Source: JBPOHE01 sp052035915 (lineage in GTDB: Bacteria > Pseudomonadota > Gammaproteobacteria > Chromatiales > Chromatiaceae). Taken from it: 30,018 nt of DNA. Made by a program: the position numbers and the translations under genes. The notes beneath the pieces were generated by a model. The model worked only from the letters and a program-made list of their open reading frames with translations, searched no databases and was not told the DNA's origin. Below are positions 14,012 to 21,869 of this stretch, one piece after another (position 1 is the stretch's first letter; each line of letters opens with the position of its first letter). The DNA lies in assembly GCA_052035915.1 (NCBI GenBank), contig JBPOHE010000126.1, positions 1 to 30,018 of the forward strand, read 5' to 3'.

Positions 14012-15193
14012 TCAGCTTCGGGACGCTGGTGCCTGTTCCAACCGGGAGAGATAACCGCTGACTTCCTCGCGGTCATGATAGAGATGGCGCAACCTGAGCC
14101 GATAGGCCCGGGGAGGAAGTTGGTCGAGGATGATGGCGCGGCAGCGTTGCACTTCCTCGTAGCGTTTCCGCATGGGGAGTTTGAGGTTGAAAATGGCGTT
14201 GCGGCACCAGCCTTGGACGAACCAATGGGCCATCAACCGGGCAATCCGCTCGGGTTGTTCCACAATATCGCAGACCAGCCAGTCCACCTGCCGGGGGGGA
14301 CGATAGCGAAAACCGTCCACCTGGAGATGGCGAACCCTCCCCGTGGCTAGCAGCTCGGGGGCGAGAGGGCCATTGTCTATGGCGGTGACCCACAAGCCGC
14401 GCCGCGTCAGTTGCCAGCTCCAACCTCCGGGCGCCGCCCCCAAATCCACCGCCTGCATTCCCGGCTGCAAGCGTTCCGTCAGCTCGGCGGGGGAGAGAAA
14501 GCTGAGGAAGGCTTCATCGAGTTTGAGGCCCGAACGGCTGGGCGCCCGGGGCGGTCTCTTTAAGCGGGGAAAGCCCATGGGCCAGGGGGCCGCATTGGCG
14601 GGATCGGAGAATCCCAGACAGACATGGGTGGAGGAGAGAAAGCACAGATGCCAGCGTGGTAGCCCCGGCCTGTCCGCTCGTAGCTGACCCCGCTGCTCCA
14701 GGGCGCGTCTCAGGTGAGGTTCGAGTTGGCGACAGAGTGGGGCGAGGAGTTTGCCTGCGGCGGTGTCTAAGGTTTCCAGGAAGAATCCGCCCACGGCTCG
14801 TTCCCCCAGCTCGGCGATGAGACCGCTCACCCTGTCTTGGCTAAGGAGGGGAGGGATCTCCCGGGCCACTACCCACTGGCGGGAAAAACAGAGCTCGGCA
14901 AAGTCCAGGCCGCTCAGCAGTCGGGCGAGGCCAGACACTGGATCCGCATGAAAGCGGACCTCGCCGCTCCCCAAGGTTGTCTTACCATAACCCGAAATCC
15001 CCTGGGCGCTGGCTTTGGCCTGGATCTCGGCAGTGCATTCCGCTTCAAAACCAGGTCGGCAATAGAGGAGGAGAAAGACATCCGGGGATTCGAGCCAGGA
15101 CGTCAGCCAGGAAGGAGATGGGCGGCCCTCAGGCGGATGTCTGGTGTCCGGCAGCGACCGCCGTTCCAGGAAATCGACTTGGCGTTGTTTCAT
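14012..15193 (-). CDS. rlmM: 23S rRNA 2'-O-ribose cytidine methyltransferase RlmM
   Basis: The product has 393 residues from ATG 15193; a GTG at 15238 would add 15 residues without a better ribosome site. RlmM methylates the ribose of C2498 (E. coli numbering) in the peptidyl-transferase region of 23S rRNA. The conserved start 'LLLYCRPGFEAECTAEI' appears about 40 residues in, so the protein has an N-terminal extension relative to the 366-residue E. coli enzyme. The THUMP-like N-terminal half is followed by the Rossmann methyltransferase with 'AVDLGAAPGGWSW' (about 248-260), 'WLVCDIVEQP' (305-314) and 'FNLKLPMRKRYEEV' with catalytic-type Lys338. It converges with the FGE-domain gene across a 74-base gap that lacks a clear terminator. 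Confidence 0.9.
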   Translation of the reverse strand: MKQRQVDFLERRSLPDTRHPPEGRPSPSWLTSWLESPDVFLLLYCRPGFEAECTAEIQAKASAQGISGYGKTTLGSGEVRFHADPVSGLARLLSGLDFAELCFSRQWVVAREIPPLLSQDRVSGLIAELGERAVGGFFLETLDTAAGKLLAPLCRQLEPHLRRALEQRGQLRADRPGLPRWHLCFLSSTHVCLGFSDPANAAPWPMGFPRLKRPPRAPSRSGLKLDEAFLSFLSPAELTERLQPGMQAVDLGAAPGGWSWQLTRRGLWVTAIDNGPLAPELLATGRVRHLQVDGFRYRPPRQVDWLVCDIVEQPERIARLMAHWFVQGWCRNAIFNLKLPMRKRYEEVQRCRAIILDQLPPRAYRLRLRHLYHDREEVSGYLSRLEQAPASRS

Positions 15194-15330
15194 GCTTGAT
15201 GGAGATTGGCCCGGAGGATGGCGCTTGCGTCGCCCCACAGGAAAAATAAGTCTGATGGGATAATATTATGGGGATCAGGATTCAATGCCCATTTTATCTG
15301 TATGGTATGGAAGTACCAGGAGGCCCGTTG

Positions 15331-16200
15331 ATGAATCTCGTATCTTCATTCCCTTGGGGACTTTGTGCTTGTTGCCTCTCATCTCTGGCGATGGCGCAAG
15401 GGGCGTTGGAAAACCCACAACCGGAGGCGTTCGAAAGCGGTATCGGCATCATCTCCGGTTGGCATTGCGCGGGCCCGAAGATCGAGATCGAGTTTCTCAC
15501 CCCGACCAATTTCCCCGGTGGCAAGACCTTGTTCGATGCCGCCTACGGCACCTTTCGCGGCGATACCGAGGCCATTTGCGGTGACACCAACAATGGTTTC
15601 GCCATGTTGATCAATTTCAACAACCTGAATCAGGGCACCAATACCCTGCGCGCACTGGCCGGCGGAGTCGAATTCGCCCGGGCCAGTTTCTCGGTGGCGA
15701 CCTTCGGCCAGAGTTTTCTCAGCGATGCGTCTTCCGCCGTCGAGGCCATTCTGGTGCGCGACATCGAGCAGGGAGGCAACATCTATGCCGCCCGCTTGCA
15801 GTGGCAGCAAAGCAAGCAGAACTTCTCCATTGCCGAAACCGGGTCCTCCATTGTGAATATCGCCACCCTGCTCGGCGCGATAAGTGGTAACTGGAGCGGG
15901 ACCTGGCAATCGGTAAATAAATCCGGAACCCTGAGTATGACGCTTTTTCCGACCGAGCAGGCCGGTATCGGGATTTCCAATCTGAATATGAACGGAACCG
16001 GTTGTGCCGCCACCGGGACCACGGCTTCCGAGATCCAATATCTGAGCATCCCCCGAACCCAGGTCAACATGACCGACGGTTCACTATTATCGATTGTATT
16101 CTCGCCGACGGCGAACGGAACCATGTTTGGCGGTACTTTCAACTTCCAATCTGGGGCCTGCGCCGGACTTCAGGGTGTGGTGGCATTGAAAAAGGGATGA
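15331..16200 (+). CDS. secreted two-domain beta-rich protein ('SGIG-ISGW' domain)
   Basis: The product has 289 residues. ATG 15331 is chosen because CAGGAGG sits seven bases upstream and a signal peptide follows ('FPWGLCACCLSSLAMAQG'). The first mature domain (about 25-135) reads 'SGIGIISGWHCAGPKIEIEF', 'AYGTFRGDTEAICGDTNNGF' and 'LRALAGGVEFARASFSV'. I recognise this from uncharacterised secreted proteins of gammaproteobacteria; it has conserved tryptophan, glycine and cysteine positions and no known catalytic motif. The second domain (about 195-289) starts 'GNWSGTWQSVNKSGTLSMTL' and ends 'SGACAGLQGVVALKK', a beta-barrel-like pattern common in small secreted proteins. Probably an exported binding or surface protein. 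Confidence 0.7.
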   Translation: MNLVSSFPWGLCACCLSSLAMAQGALENPQPEAFESGIGIISGWHCAGPKIEIEFLTPTNFPGGKTLFDAAYGTFRGDTEAICGDTNNGFAMLINFNNLNQGTNTLRALAGGVEFARASFSVATFGQSFLSDASSAVEAILVRDIEQGGNIYAARLQWQQSKQNFSIAETGSSIVNIATLLGAISGNWSGTWQSVNKSGTLSMTLFPTEQAGIGISNLNMNGTGCAATGTTASEIQYLSIPRTQVNMTDGSLLSIVFSPTANGTMFGGTFNFQSGACAGLQGVVALKKG

Positions 16201-16287
16201 TTGGCAACCTGGAAAAGCCCGGACAATTGCCATAATAGAAACATACTTTTTTAACAACTAATAACAAATTGGATAGGTCGAAATATC

Positions 16288-17517
16288 ATGGCTCCTGGAA
16301 GAACGGAAACAAGGATCAGTATCTCCAATCTGGCCGTCGGGATGTATGTATCGCGCCTCGACCGGCCTTGGTTGGAAACCCCCTTTCTAGTCGAAGGCCT
16401 ATTGATCGACAGTGCGGACGAGATCGAACGAATCCGACGCTATTGCAAGTATGTCTATGTCGATATCGATAAGGGGATGAAACCGGCGCGCAATCTCGCC
16501 GGTTTCAAACCGCCGCGATCGAGTAAACCCGAAGAAGCGGCGGACGAATATAAAAAGATGAGAAAAACCGAATACCGCGAGGTGCAGCATTTCCTCAAGG
16601 AAATCCCTATCGCCGAAGCCGTTTATCATGATCTGAGCGCCAAGGCGCAATTCGTGATGCGGCAATTGCAGGCAGGGTATAGGTTCGAGCTCGGACTGCT
16701 GACCAAAGATATACAGCCCATGCTGGACAGCGTGCTGCGCAATCCATCTGCCTTGCTGTGGGTAAATCGACTGAAACAGGCCAAGAGTTATCTCTATCAC
16801 CACCTGGTTGGCGTATCCATCTGGTGTGCGGTGTTTGGACGACATCTCGGGCTTGATCGGCATGAGCTGGAGGACCTCGCTATCGCCGGATTGCTCATCG
16901 ACCTGGGCAAAAGCAAGCTTCCGTCCGAACTCCTGGAGACCAAGCGTGAACTTACGGAAGAGGAATTCGCCCTGATGCAATCCCACGTCGATCACGGTGT
17001 CCGTATTCTGGCCCAGGCCGGGAGCTTATCCTCCAATGTATTGCGGGCCGTGGCGACTCACCATGAACGTTGGGACGGCAGCGGCTACCCGATGCGGTTG
17101 AAGGGCGACCGGGTGCCGGTGTATGGCCGTATCCTAGGTCTGATCGACAGTTATGAAGCCATGACCTCGTTGCGACCCCATCATCCCGGCAAATCCCCCC
17201 ATGACGCCATCAGCGAGTTGTACGAATACCGCGGTACCCTGTTCCAGCCCGAACTGGTCGAGCACTTCATCCATGCCTGTGGGATTTTTCCCATCGGCTC
17301 CCTGGTGGAACTCAACAGCGGCGAGGTCGCTCTGGTGATCGGGCTCGATTCCCGACGGCGTCTGCGACCGAAGGTCATGGTTCTGCTTGACGCGGAGAAG
17401 CACGTCCTGCCCAGATTTATTTCCATCGATCTCGCTCAAGAACGCCCCGACCTCATCATCCGGCAGGGCTTGCCTCCGGGCGCTTTCGGCCTGACTACCA
17501 GCAATCTTTTTCTTTAG
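16288..17517 (+). CDS. DUF3391 / HD-GYP domain protein with altered HD motif
   Basis: The product has 409 residues. The N-terminal 130 residues match DUF3391 ('ISNLAVGMYVSRLDRPWLET', 'RYCKYVYVDIDKG'), which usually precedes HD-GYP domains. HD-GYP proteins degrade the second messenger c-di-GMP. The domain spans about 165-335: first histidine near 'HHLVGVSIW', then 'GLLIDLGKSKLP', 'HVDHGVRIL', 'HHERWDGSGYP' (258-268) and 'LIDSYEAMTS'. At the HD pair the histidine is isoleucine (I204-D205), so one metal ligand is lost while the GYP motif is intact. Related DUF3391 proteins, as I recall them, often carry a hydrophobic residue there, so this may be a subfamily feature and the protein could be a c-di-GMP sensor or have altered activity. 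A C-terminal beta domain follows. Confidence 0.88.
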   Translation: MAPGRTETRISISNLAVGMYVSRLDRPWLETPFLVEGLLIDSADEIERIRRYCKYVYVDIDKGMKPARNLAGFKPPRSSKPEEAADEYKKMRKTEYREVQHFLKEIPIAEAVYHDLSAKAQFVMRQLQAGYRFELGLLTKDIQPMLDSVLRNPSALLWVNRLKQAKSYLYHHLVGVSIWCAVFGRHLGLDRHELEDLAIAGLLIDLGKSKLPSELLETKRELTEEEFALMQSHVDHGVRILAQAGSLSSNVLRAVATHHERWDGSGYPMRLKGDRVPVYGRILGLIDSYEAMTSLRPHHPGKSPHDAISELYEYRGTLFQPELVEHFIHACGIFPIGSLVELNSGEVALVIGLDSRRRLRPKVMVLLDAEKHVLPRFISIDLAQERPDLIIRQGLPPGAFGLTTSNLFL

Positions 17518-17593
17518 ATGGTCGGTGCTCGTGGGTCGGGCCGCGGTGAGGTGATCCGGCGAATCTTTGTTAACTTGATTCGGAGACGCATCC

Positions 17594-17917
17594 ATGATCT
17601 ATCGTCCGATTCTTCGCAGACCTATCCGTCTGAGCCTGGGTATATCCGCTCTGGCACTGTTGTGGCTGATTTCCGGTCCTGTAATCGTCGGGGCGGAGCC
17701 GCTTAAAATGGAGGTGGGTATGGGATTGCTGCAAGTCATTCAGGCCCAACAGGGACAAAAACTGACACTGAAATTGAGATCGGGAGCCGAACTCTCGGGA
17801 ACCCTGAGGGCGGTGAACGGGCAGCTCGTCCATCTCGGCGAATTGACGGGCAAGGAATTCTATGATGCCTTCATCGACATCACCCAGATCGAAGCGGTGA
17901 TTCTGCGGGTAAAGTAG
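17594..17917 (+). CDS. periplasmic Sm-like small protein
   Basis: The product has 107 residues from an ATG with CGGAG nine bases upstream. Residues 1-34 form a signal peptide ('SLGISALALLWLISGPVIVGA'-like core, cut near GAEP). The remaining ~70 residues read 'GQKLTLKLRSGAELSGTLRA', 'VNGQLVHLGELTGKEFYDAF' and 'IDITQIEAVILRVK', the strand order of a small Sm/Hfq-type barrel. An Sm-like fold outside the cytoplasm would not be expected to act on RNA; oligomeric binding or adaptor roles are possible. The gene lies 76 bases after the HD-GYP gene on the same strand. Confidence 0.6.
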   Translation: MIYRPILRRPIRLSLGISALALLWLISGPVIVGAEPLKMEVGMGLLQVIQAQQGQKLTLKLRSGAELSGTLRAVNGQLVHLGELTGKEFYDAFIDITQIEAVILRVK

Positions 17918-18165
17918 TTTTTTCCCGCCGACGACCCAGGGATGGGGGTTTGGTTGTGGAAGGAACGGATCTTTCTTATCCGCTGGCCGGTTAACGCCAA
18001 GCGGTGGTGCGGCATTGCACAGTCTCGGGGAGTTGCTCAATAATCCCAGCCTCGTCGAGGTAGTGCCCGATATCCTTGTTGTGGTGGTCCCTGAAACAGC
18101 GCAGGCGACGCCGACGGGGGCAGGTGGTTCGTTCGTGCTCAACAGCAGGGCACGCGGAGGTGTAA

Positions 18166-18852
18166 ATGAAAAGGTTGTTCGGTATCGTTGCTTTTCTGCT
18201 GCCGGTCCTGGTGTCGGCCGGGGAATACAGTTCGACCACGGTGGTGCAAACCGGTGTGCTGCGCGAGAGCGATCTCATCGTGCGAAACCTGACCGACCTG
18301 GTGAGCAAAAAAACCTGCCTGGCCTTCTATATCCGCACCGGAGGGACCAGCCCGGTGATGAAGTGCTATGACGCCTCGGCGGGTTATGGTGGCCCGGTGA
18401 CCCAGGTGGGGCATATCAAGGAGGACGATCTGGTGATTCGCAAAGTGGAGGACACCAAAAACGGTTTTGCCTGTCTGGCGGCCTATGTCAGTACCCCGGG
18501 AACCTCACCGGCGGTGGATTGCTACTCCAGCAAGGTCCGCTTTAAGGAAGGCATGGAGCAGACCGGGCATCTGCGGGAGGGCGACCTGGATATCCGCCGG
18601 GTGGTGGACTCCGGGAGCCAGAAGACCTGTCTGATCGCCTATGTCAGCACCAAGGGAACCCAGCCTACCACGATCTGCTATGACTCCCTCGGCCCCTCCC
18701 AGGGAGGACTCAATCAGACCAGTTTCCTACGAGAAGGTGATCTGGTGGTGCGCAAGATCAGCGATGCCGCGAACCGTAAGGCTTGCATGGTCACCTATGT
18801 GAGCACTCCGGGGACATCCGCCCACCTGTTCTGCTTCGATGAGAACCCATGA
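18166..18852 (+). CDS. secreted protein of four exact 52-residue repeats
   Basis: The product has 228 residues from an ATG with GGAGGTG nine bases upstream. A signal peptide (1-19, cut near VSAG) precedes four repeats starting at residues 28, 80, 132 and 184, a perfect 52-residue period. Each has a conserved 42-residue core: a start like 'QTGHLREGDLDIR', then 'KTCLIAYVST', a 'GT-P' turn and a final 'CYD'. Each core holds two cysteines about 16 residues apart, presumably one disulfide per repeat in the periplasm or outside the cell. The regular spacing suggests a beta-propeller- or solenoid-like arrangement, but I do not recognise the family. No neighbours point to a pathway; a tRNA gene on the other strand follows. 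Confidence 0.75.
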   Translation: MKRLFGIVAFLLPVLVSAGEYSSTTVVQTGVLRESDLIVRNLTDLVSKKTCLAFYIRTGGTSPVMKCYDASAGYGGPVTQVGHIKEDDLVIRKVEDTKNGFACLAAYVSTPGTSPAVDCYSSKVRFKEGMEQTGHLREGDLDIRRVVDSGSQKTCLIAYVSTKGTQPTTICYDSLGPSQGGLNQTSFLREGDLVVRKISDAANRKACMVTYVSTPGTSAHLFCFDENP

Positions 18853-18911
18853 ATTTAGGCTTGCGAGGGTTGGAGGGCATCTGGGAAATGCCGGGATGAC
18901 CGGTATTGTAT

Positions 18912-18986
<75 letters not shown>

Positions 18987-19004
18987 TGCGACGAAGCGGT
19001 GGCT

Positions 19005-19032
19005 ATTATACCGACACTTGGGGTTGGCTCAA
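19005..19032 (-). promoter_or_regulatory. sigma-70-type promoter of the tRNA-Glu gene
   Basis: On the minus strand TTGAGC (-35, 19032-19027) and a perfect TATAAT (-10, 19010-19005) are separated by 16 bases. The tRNA 5' end is 19 bases after the -10 box, and a GC-rich GCCACCGC lies around the expected start, as is usual for stringently controlled stable RNA promoters. Confidence 0.7.
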
Positions 19033-19130
19033 GCAAAGCATTTAGGGTACCTTTTATCCAGTCCTTCGAGAGGGTGGTGGAAACTCTCTCGTCCAGCCGC
19101 TAACCACCTCCCATCCTGAAAGGTTCCGCT

Positions 19131-20435
19131 ATCATCCCAGCCACCATCATCCCCCGTTCCGAACATAATATTTCGCGCTCCAATATCAGCCCCAATGCCC
19201 TGCGGGTGTTGTATCGGTTGAAACAGGCGGGCTATCAGGCCTATCTCGTTGGTGGTGGAGTGCGTGATCTCCTGCTCGGGCGGGAACCCAAAGACTTCGA
19301 TGTCGCTACCGACGCCCATCCCGATGAGGTGCGCGGCATCTTTCGCAATTGCCGCCTGATCGGGAGACGGTTCCGCCTCGCCCATGTGCATTTCGGTGAA
19401 GAGATCATCGAGGTGGCGACCTTTCGCGGCACTGGAGAGGGTGAGGATGATGACGGACGCCATGTTGAAAACGGCCTGATCCTGCGGGACAACGTCTACG
19501 GGACCCTGGAAGAGGATGTGCTGCGACGGGATTTCACCGTCAATGCCCTGTACTACAACATCGAAGATTTCTCCGTCGTCGATTTTGTCGATGGCTTGGC
19601 GGATCTGCGCGCCGGATCCCTGCGACTCCTGGGGGATCCTGAGCAACGCTATCACGAGGACCCGGTGCGCATGCTACGGGCCATACGTTTTGCCGCCAAG
19701 CTCGGCTTCAACCTGGACACGGCGGCCGCAGAGCCCTTGTGGCGGCTTGACGCACTGCTCGACGATGTGCCGCCAGCGCGCCTGTTCGACGAGGTACTCA
19801 AGCTCTTTCTCGGCGGCCATGCGGTACAGTCCTTTGAAAAACTGCGCCACTACCGGATCTTCGGACGCTTGTTCCCGGCCACGGAAGAGAGCTTGGGCTA
19901 TGAGGACCAGGTGTTCCCAATCACCTTTGTCCTCAAAGGCTTGTCGAATACGGATCAGCGGGTGAGTGAAGGGAAATCGGTGACCCCGGCCTTTTTGTTC
20001 GCCATTCTTCTTTGGGAGCCCATTCGTCGCCTGCTCGAAGAATTGGCCTTTCAGGGGACTACCGAACTGGAGGCGCTCGACGAGGTTGAGCGGCGTGTGC
20101 TACGTCGCCAGCAGGAGCGGGTAGCCATCCCCAAACGCTACGCCCTCCCCATGCGGGAGATCTGGGAGATGCAGTCGAGGTTTCGCTATCGCTCCGGTAG
20201 GCGCCCCTTCAAACTCCTGCAGCACCCACGTTTCCGCGCCGCTTATGATTTCTATGCCTTGCGGGCCGAGTCGGGGGAGGTGGAAGCGGAGTCCGCCCAG
20301 TGGTGGGCGAGATTTGAGCAGGCCTCCATCGAGGAGCGGCAACGTATGACCCAACCGACCAGCAGCGAGGCCAAACCGCGCCGTCGCCGCAGGCGTCCGC
20401 GTCGACCCACAGCCGAGCCCCCAGTTCCGGCATGA
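19131..20435 (+). CDS. pcnB: poly(A) polymerase I, probable non-AUG (AUC) start
   Basis: PcnB adds poly(A) tails to RNA 3' ends and so promotes decay. The first standard start in frame is GTG at 19206, but that would delete residues that clearly align with E. coli PcnB: 'IIPRSEHNISRSNISPNALR' upstream corresponds to '[20 protein letters not shown]'. The frame is closed by TAA at 19101, and no ATG, GTG or TTG lies between. ATC at 19131 has AAAGG seven bases upstream and is my choice; E. coli pcnB is known to use AUU. This gives 434 residues. Motifs: 'LVGGGVRDLLLG', 'KDFDVAT' with the catalytic acidic pair, 'RRFRLAHVHFGEEIIEVATF', 'RRDFTVNALYYN', 'EDPVRMLRAIRFAAKLGF', and an arginine-rich tail. 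The stop overlaps folK (ATGA). Confidence 0.88.
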   Translation: MIPATIIPRSEHNISRSNISPNALRVLYRLKQAGYQAYLVGGGVRDLLLGREPKDFDVATDAHPDEVRGIFRNCRLIGRRFRLAHVHFGEEIIEVATFRGTGEGEDDDGRHVENGLILRDNVYGTLEEDVLRRDFTVNALYYNIEDFSVVDFVDGLADLRAGSLRLLGDPEQRYHEDPVRMLRAIRFAAKLGFNLDTAAAEPLWRLDALLDDVPPARLFDEVLKLFLGGHAVQSFEKLRHYRIFGRLFPATEESLGYEDQVFPITFVLKGLSNTDQRVSEGKSVTPAFLFAILLWEPIRRLLEELAFQGTTELEALDEVERRVLRRQQERVAIPKRYALPMREIWEMQSRFRYRSGRRPFKLLQHPRFRAAYDFYALRAESGEVEAESAQWWARFEQASIEERQRMTQPTSSEAKPRRRRRRPRRPTAEPPVPA

Positions 20436-21031
20436 GTCCCTGGCCTGACGGAGAACCCCAAGGGGGGGTCTATATTGGCTTGGGGAGCAATCTGGGGGAA
20501 CCACGGCAACAACTGCTGCAAGCTATCGAAGAGCTGGCCGGACTACCCGTGACAAGTTTGATGGCCTGTTCCAGCCTCTATCGAAGCGAGCCGCTCGGCC
20601 CCGGGGATCAACCCGAGTATCTCAATGCGGTCGCCGAACTCCGTACTCAACTCCCGGCTGAGTCGCTACTGGAAAAGCTTCTCGAAATCGAAACCAGGCA
20701 TGGGCGTCGACGTACTTCCCGGCGCTGGGAGCCGCGCACCCTGGACCTGGATCTACTACTCTATGGACAATCGGTACTGAATGCACCTCGCTTGCAGGTT
20801 CCGCACCCCGAGTTGGCGAAGCGGTCCTTCGTCTTGTATCCCTTGCTTGAGATCGCCGGACCGGATTTGTATGTGCCCGGGCAGGGCCGTCTGGGCGCCC
20901 TCTGCGATGCCGGGTCTGGACCAAAGATCGAGCGGCTGTCGGGAATTGAGCGGGTCCGTCTATGCTCGAATGCCGCCTCCCGCCCCGGTCGGAAGGGATG
21001 TCGCCAGTGTCCAGATAAACATGAAGAATGA
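20432..21031 (+). CDS. folK: 2-amino-4-hydroxy-6-hydroxymethyldihydropteridine pyrophosphokinase
   Basis: FolK transfers pyrophosphate from ATP to the pterin in folate synthesis. The 199-residue product shows 'VYIGLGSNLGEP', 'SSLYRSEPLGPGDQPEYLNA', 'ETRHGRRRTSRRWEPRTLDL' and 'DLDLLLYG', with the metal-binding aspartates, and 'VPHPELAKRSFVLYPLLEIA'. The ATG overlaps the pcnB stop (ATGA), implying coupling. It is about 35-40 residues longer than typical FolK because of a C-terminal tail ('RVRLCSNAASRPGRKGCRQC' and on) that looks unconserved and basic, with several cysteines. The tail may be a read-on into former spacer. pcnB-folK-panB-panC is a conserved gammaproteobacterial order. Confidence 0.92.
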   Translation: MSPWPDGEPQGGVYIGLGSNLGEPRQQLLQAIEELAGLPVTSLMACSSLYRSEPLGPGDQPEYLNAVAELRTQLPAESLLEKLLEIETRHGRRRTSRRWEPRTLDLDLLLYGQSVLNAPRLQVPHPELAKRSFVLYPLLEIAGPDLYVPGQGRLGALCDAGSGPKIERLSGIERVRLCSNAASRPGRKGCRQCPDKHEE

Positions 21032-21055
21032 ATCCATGAGGATGAGAGGCAACGC

Positions 21056-21859
21056 ATGGCCGAGGCCGAGATAACCACCCTGACTTTGTCACGTATGAAG
21101 AGATCCGGGGAAAAGATCGCCGTGCTGACCTGCTATGACGCCAGTTTCGCCCGTATCCTGGATGGGGCCGGGATCGAGGTGTTGCTGGTGGGCGACTCCC
21201 TCGGGATGGTCGTACAAGGCCATACCAGCACTTTGCCGGTCTCTATGGCCGAGATGATCTACCATACGAAGATCGTGGCCAGGGGGCGGCAACGTGCCCT
21301 GCTGGTAGCGGATATGCCCTTTATGAGCTATGGCTCGCCGTCCCAAGCCTTGAGCAATGCCGGTCGGCTGATGAAAAAGGGAGGGGCGCACATGGTGAAG
21401 CTCGAAGGTGGGGCGGTCCAGGTGGCCAACGTCCGCCGCATCACCGAACAGGGGATACCAGTCTGCGCCCATCTCGGTTTGCTGCCGCAGTCGGTGCACC
21501 AATTGGGCGGTTACCGAGTCCAGGGCCGGGAGACCCAGAGTGCGGAGCGAATGGTTGCGGATGCCTTGGCCCTGGAGGCGGCGGGGGCCTCGATGCTGGT
21601 GCTGGAATGCGTGCCCGCCACATTGGCGGCGCGGATCACCAAGGAATTGAGCATTCCGGTGATCGGAATTGGCGCTGGCCCGGACTGTGATGGCCAGGTG
21701 TTGGTGCTCTATGACGTGCTCGGTATCTCGGTGGGCCGGATCCCCCGCTTTTCCAAAAACTTTCTTACCGGTGTGAACGGCCTGCCAGAGGCCGTTACCG
21801 CCTATGTGAAAGCGGTCAAGGGGGGCGCCTTCCCCGCTCCGGAACATGGCTTCGAGTAA
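21056..21859 (+). CDS. panB: 3-methyl-2-oxobutanoate hydroxymethyltransferase
   Basis: PanB makes ketopantoate from 2-oxoisovalerate and methylene-tetrahydrofolate, the first committed step to pantothenate. The 267-residue product has the usual length and the family motifs 'VLTCYDASFARILDGAGIEV', 'LLVGDSLGMVVQGH', 'LLVADMPFMSYG', 'GGAHMVKLEGG', 'VCAHLGLLPQSVHQLGGYRV' and 'VIGIGAGPDCDGQVLVLYD'. The start has AGAGGC upstream. It lies 24 bases after folK and ten bases before panC, so the genes are surely co-transcribed; folK supplies the folate branch that panB draws on. Confidence 0.96.
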   Translation: MAEAEITTLTLSRMKRSGEKIAVLTCYDASFARILDGAGIEVLLVGDSLGMVVQGHTSTLPVSMAEMIYHTKIVARGRQRALLVADMPFMSYGSPSQALSNAGRLMKKGGAHMVKLEGGAVQVANVRRITEQGIPVCAHLGLLPQSVHQLGGYRVQGRETQSAERMVADALALEAAGASMLVLECVPATLAARITKELSIPVIGIGAGPDCDGQVLVLYDVLGISVGRIPRFSKNFLTGVNGLPEAVTAYVKAVKGGAFPAPEHGFE

Positions 21860-21869
21860 TGGAGGGATC

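Noticed and set aside
17918..18165. Possible coding remnant between the Sm-like gene and the 52-residue repeat gene
   Set aside because: Short frames on both strands, none with homology I recognise or a ribosome site; treated as spacer.
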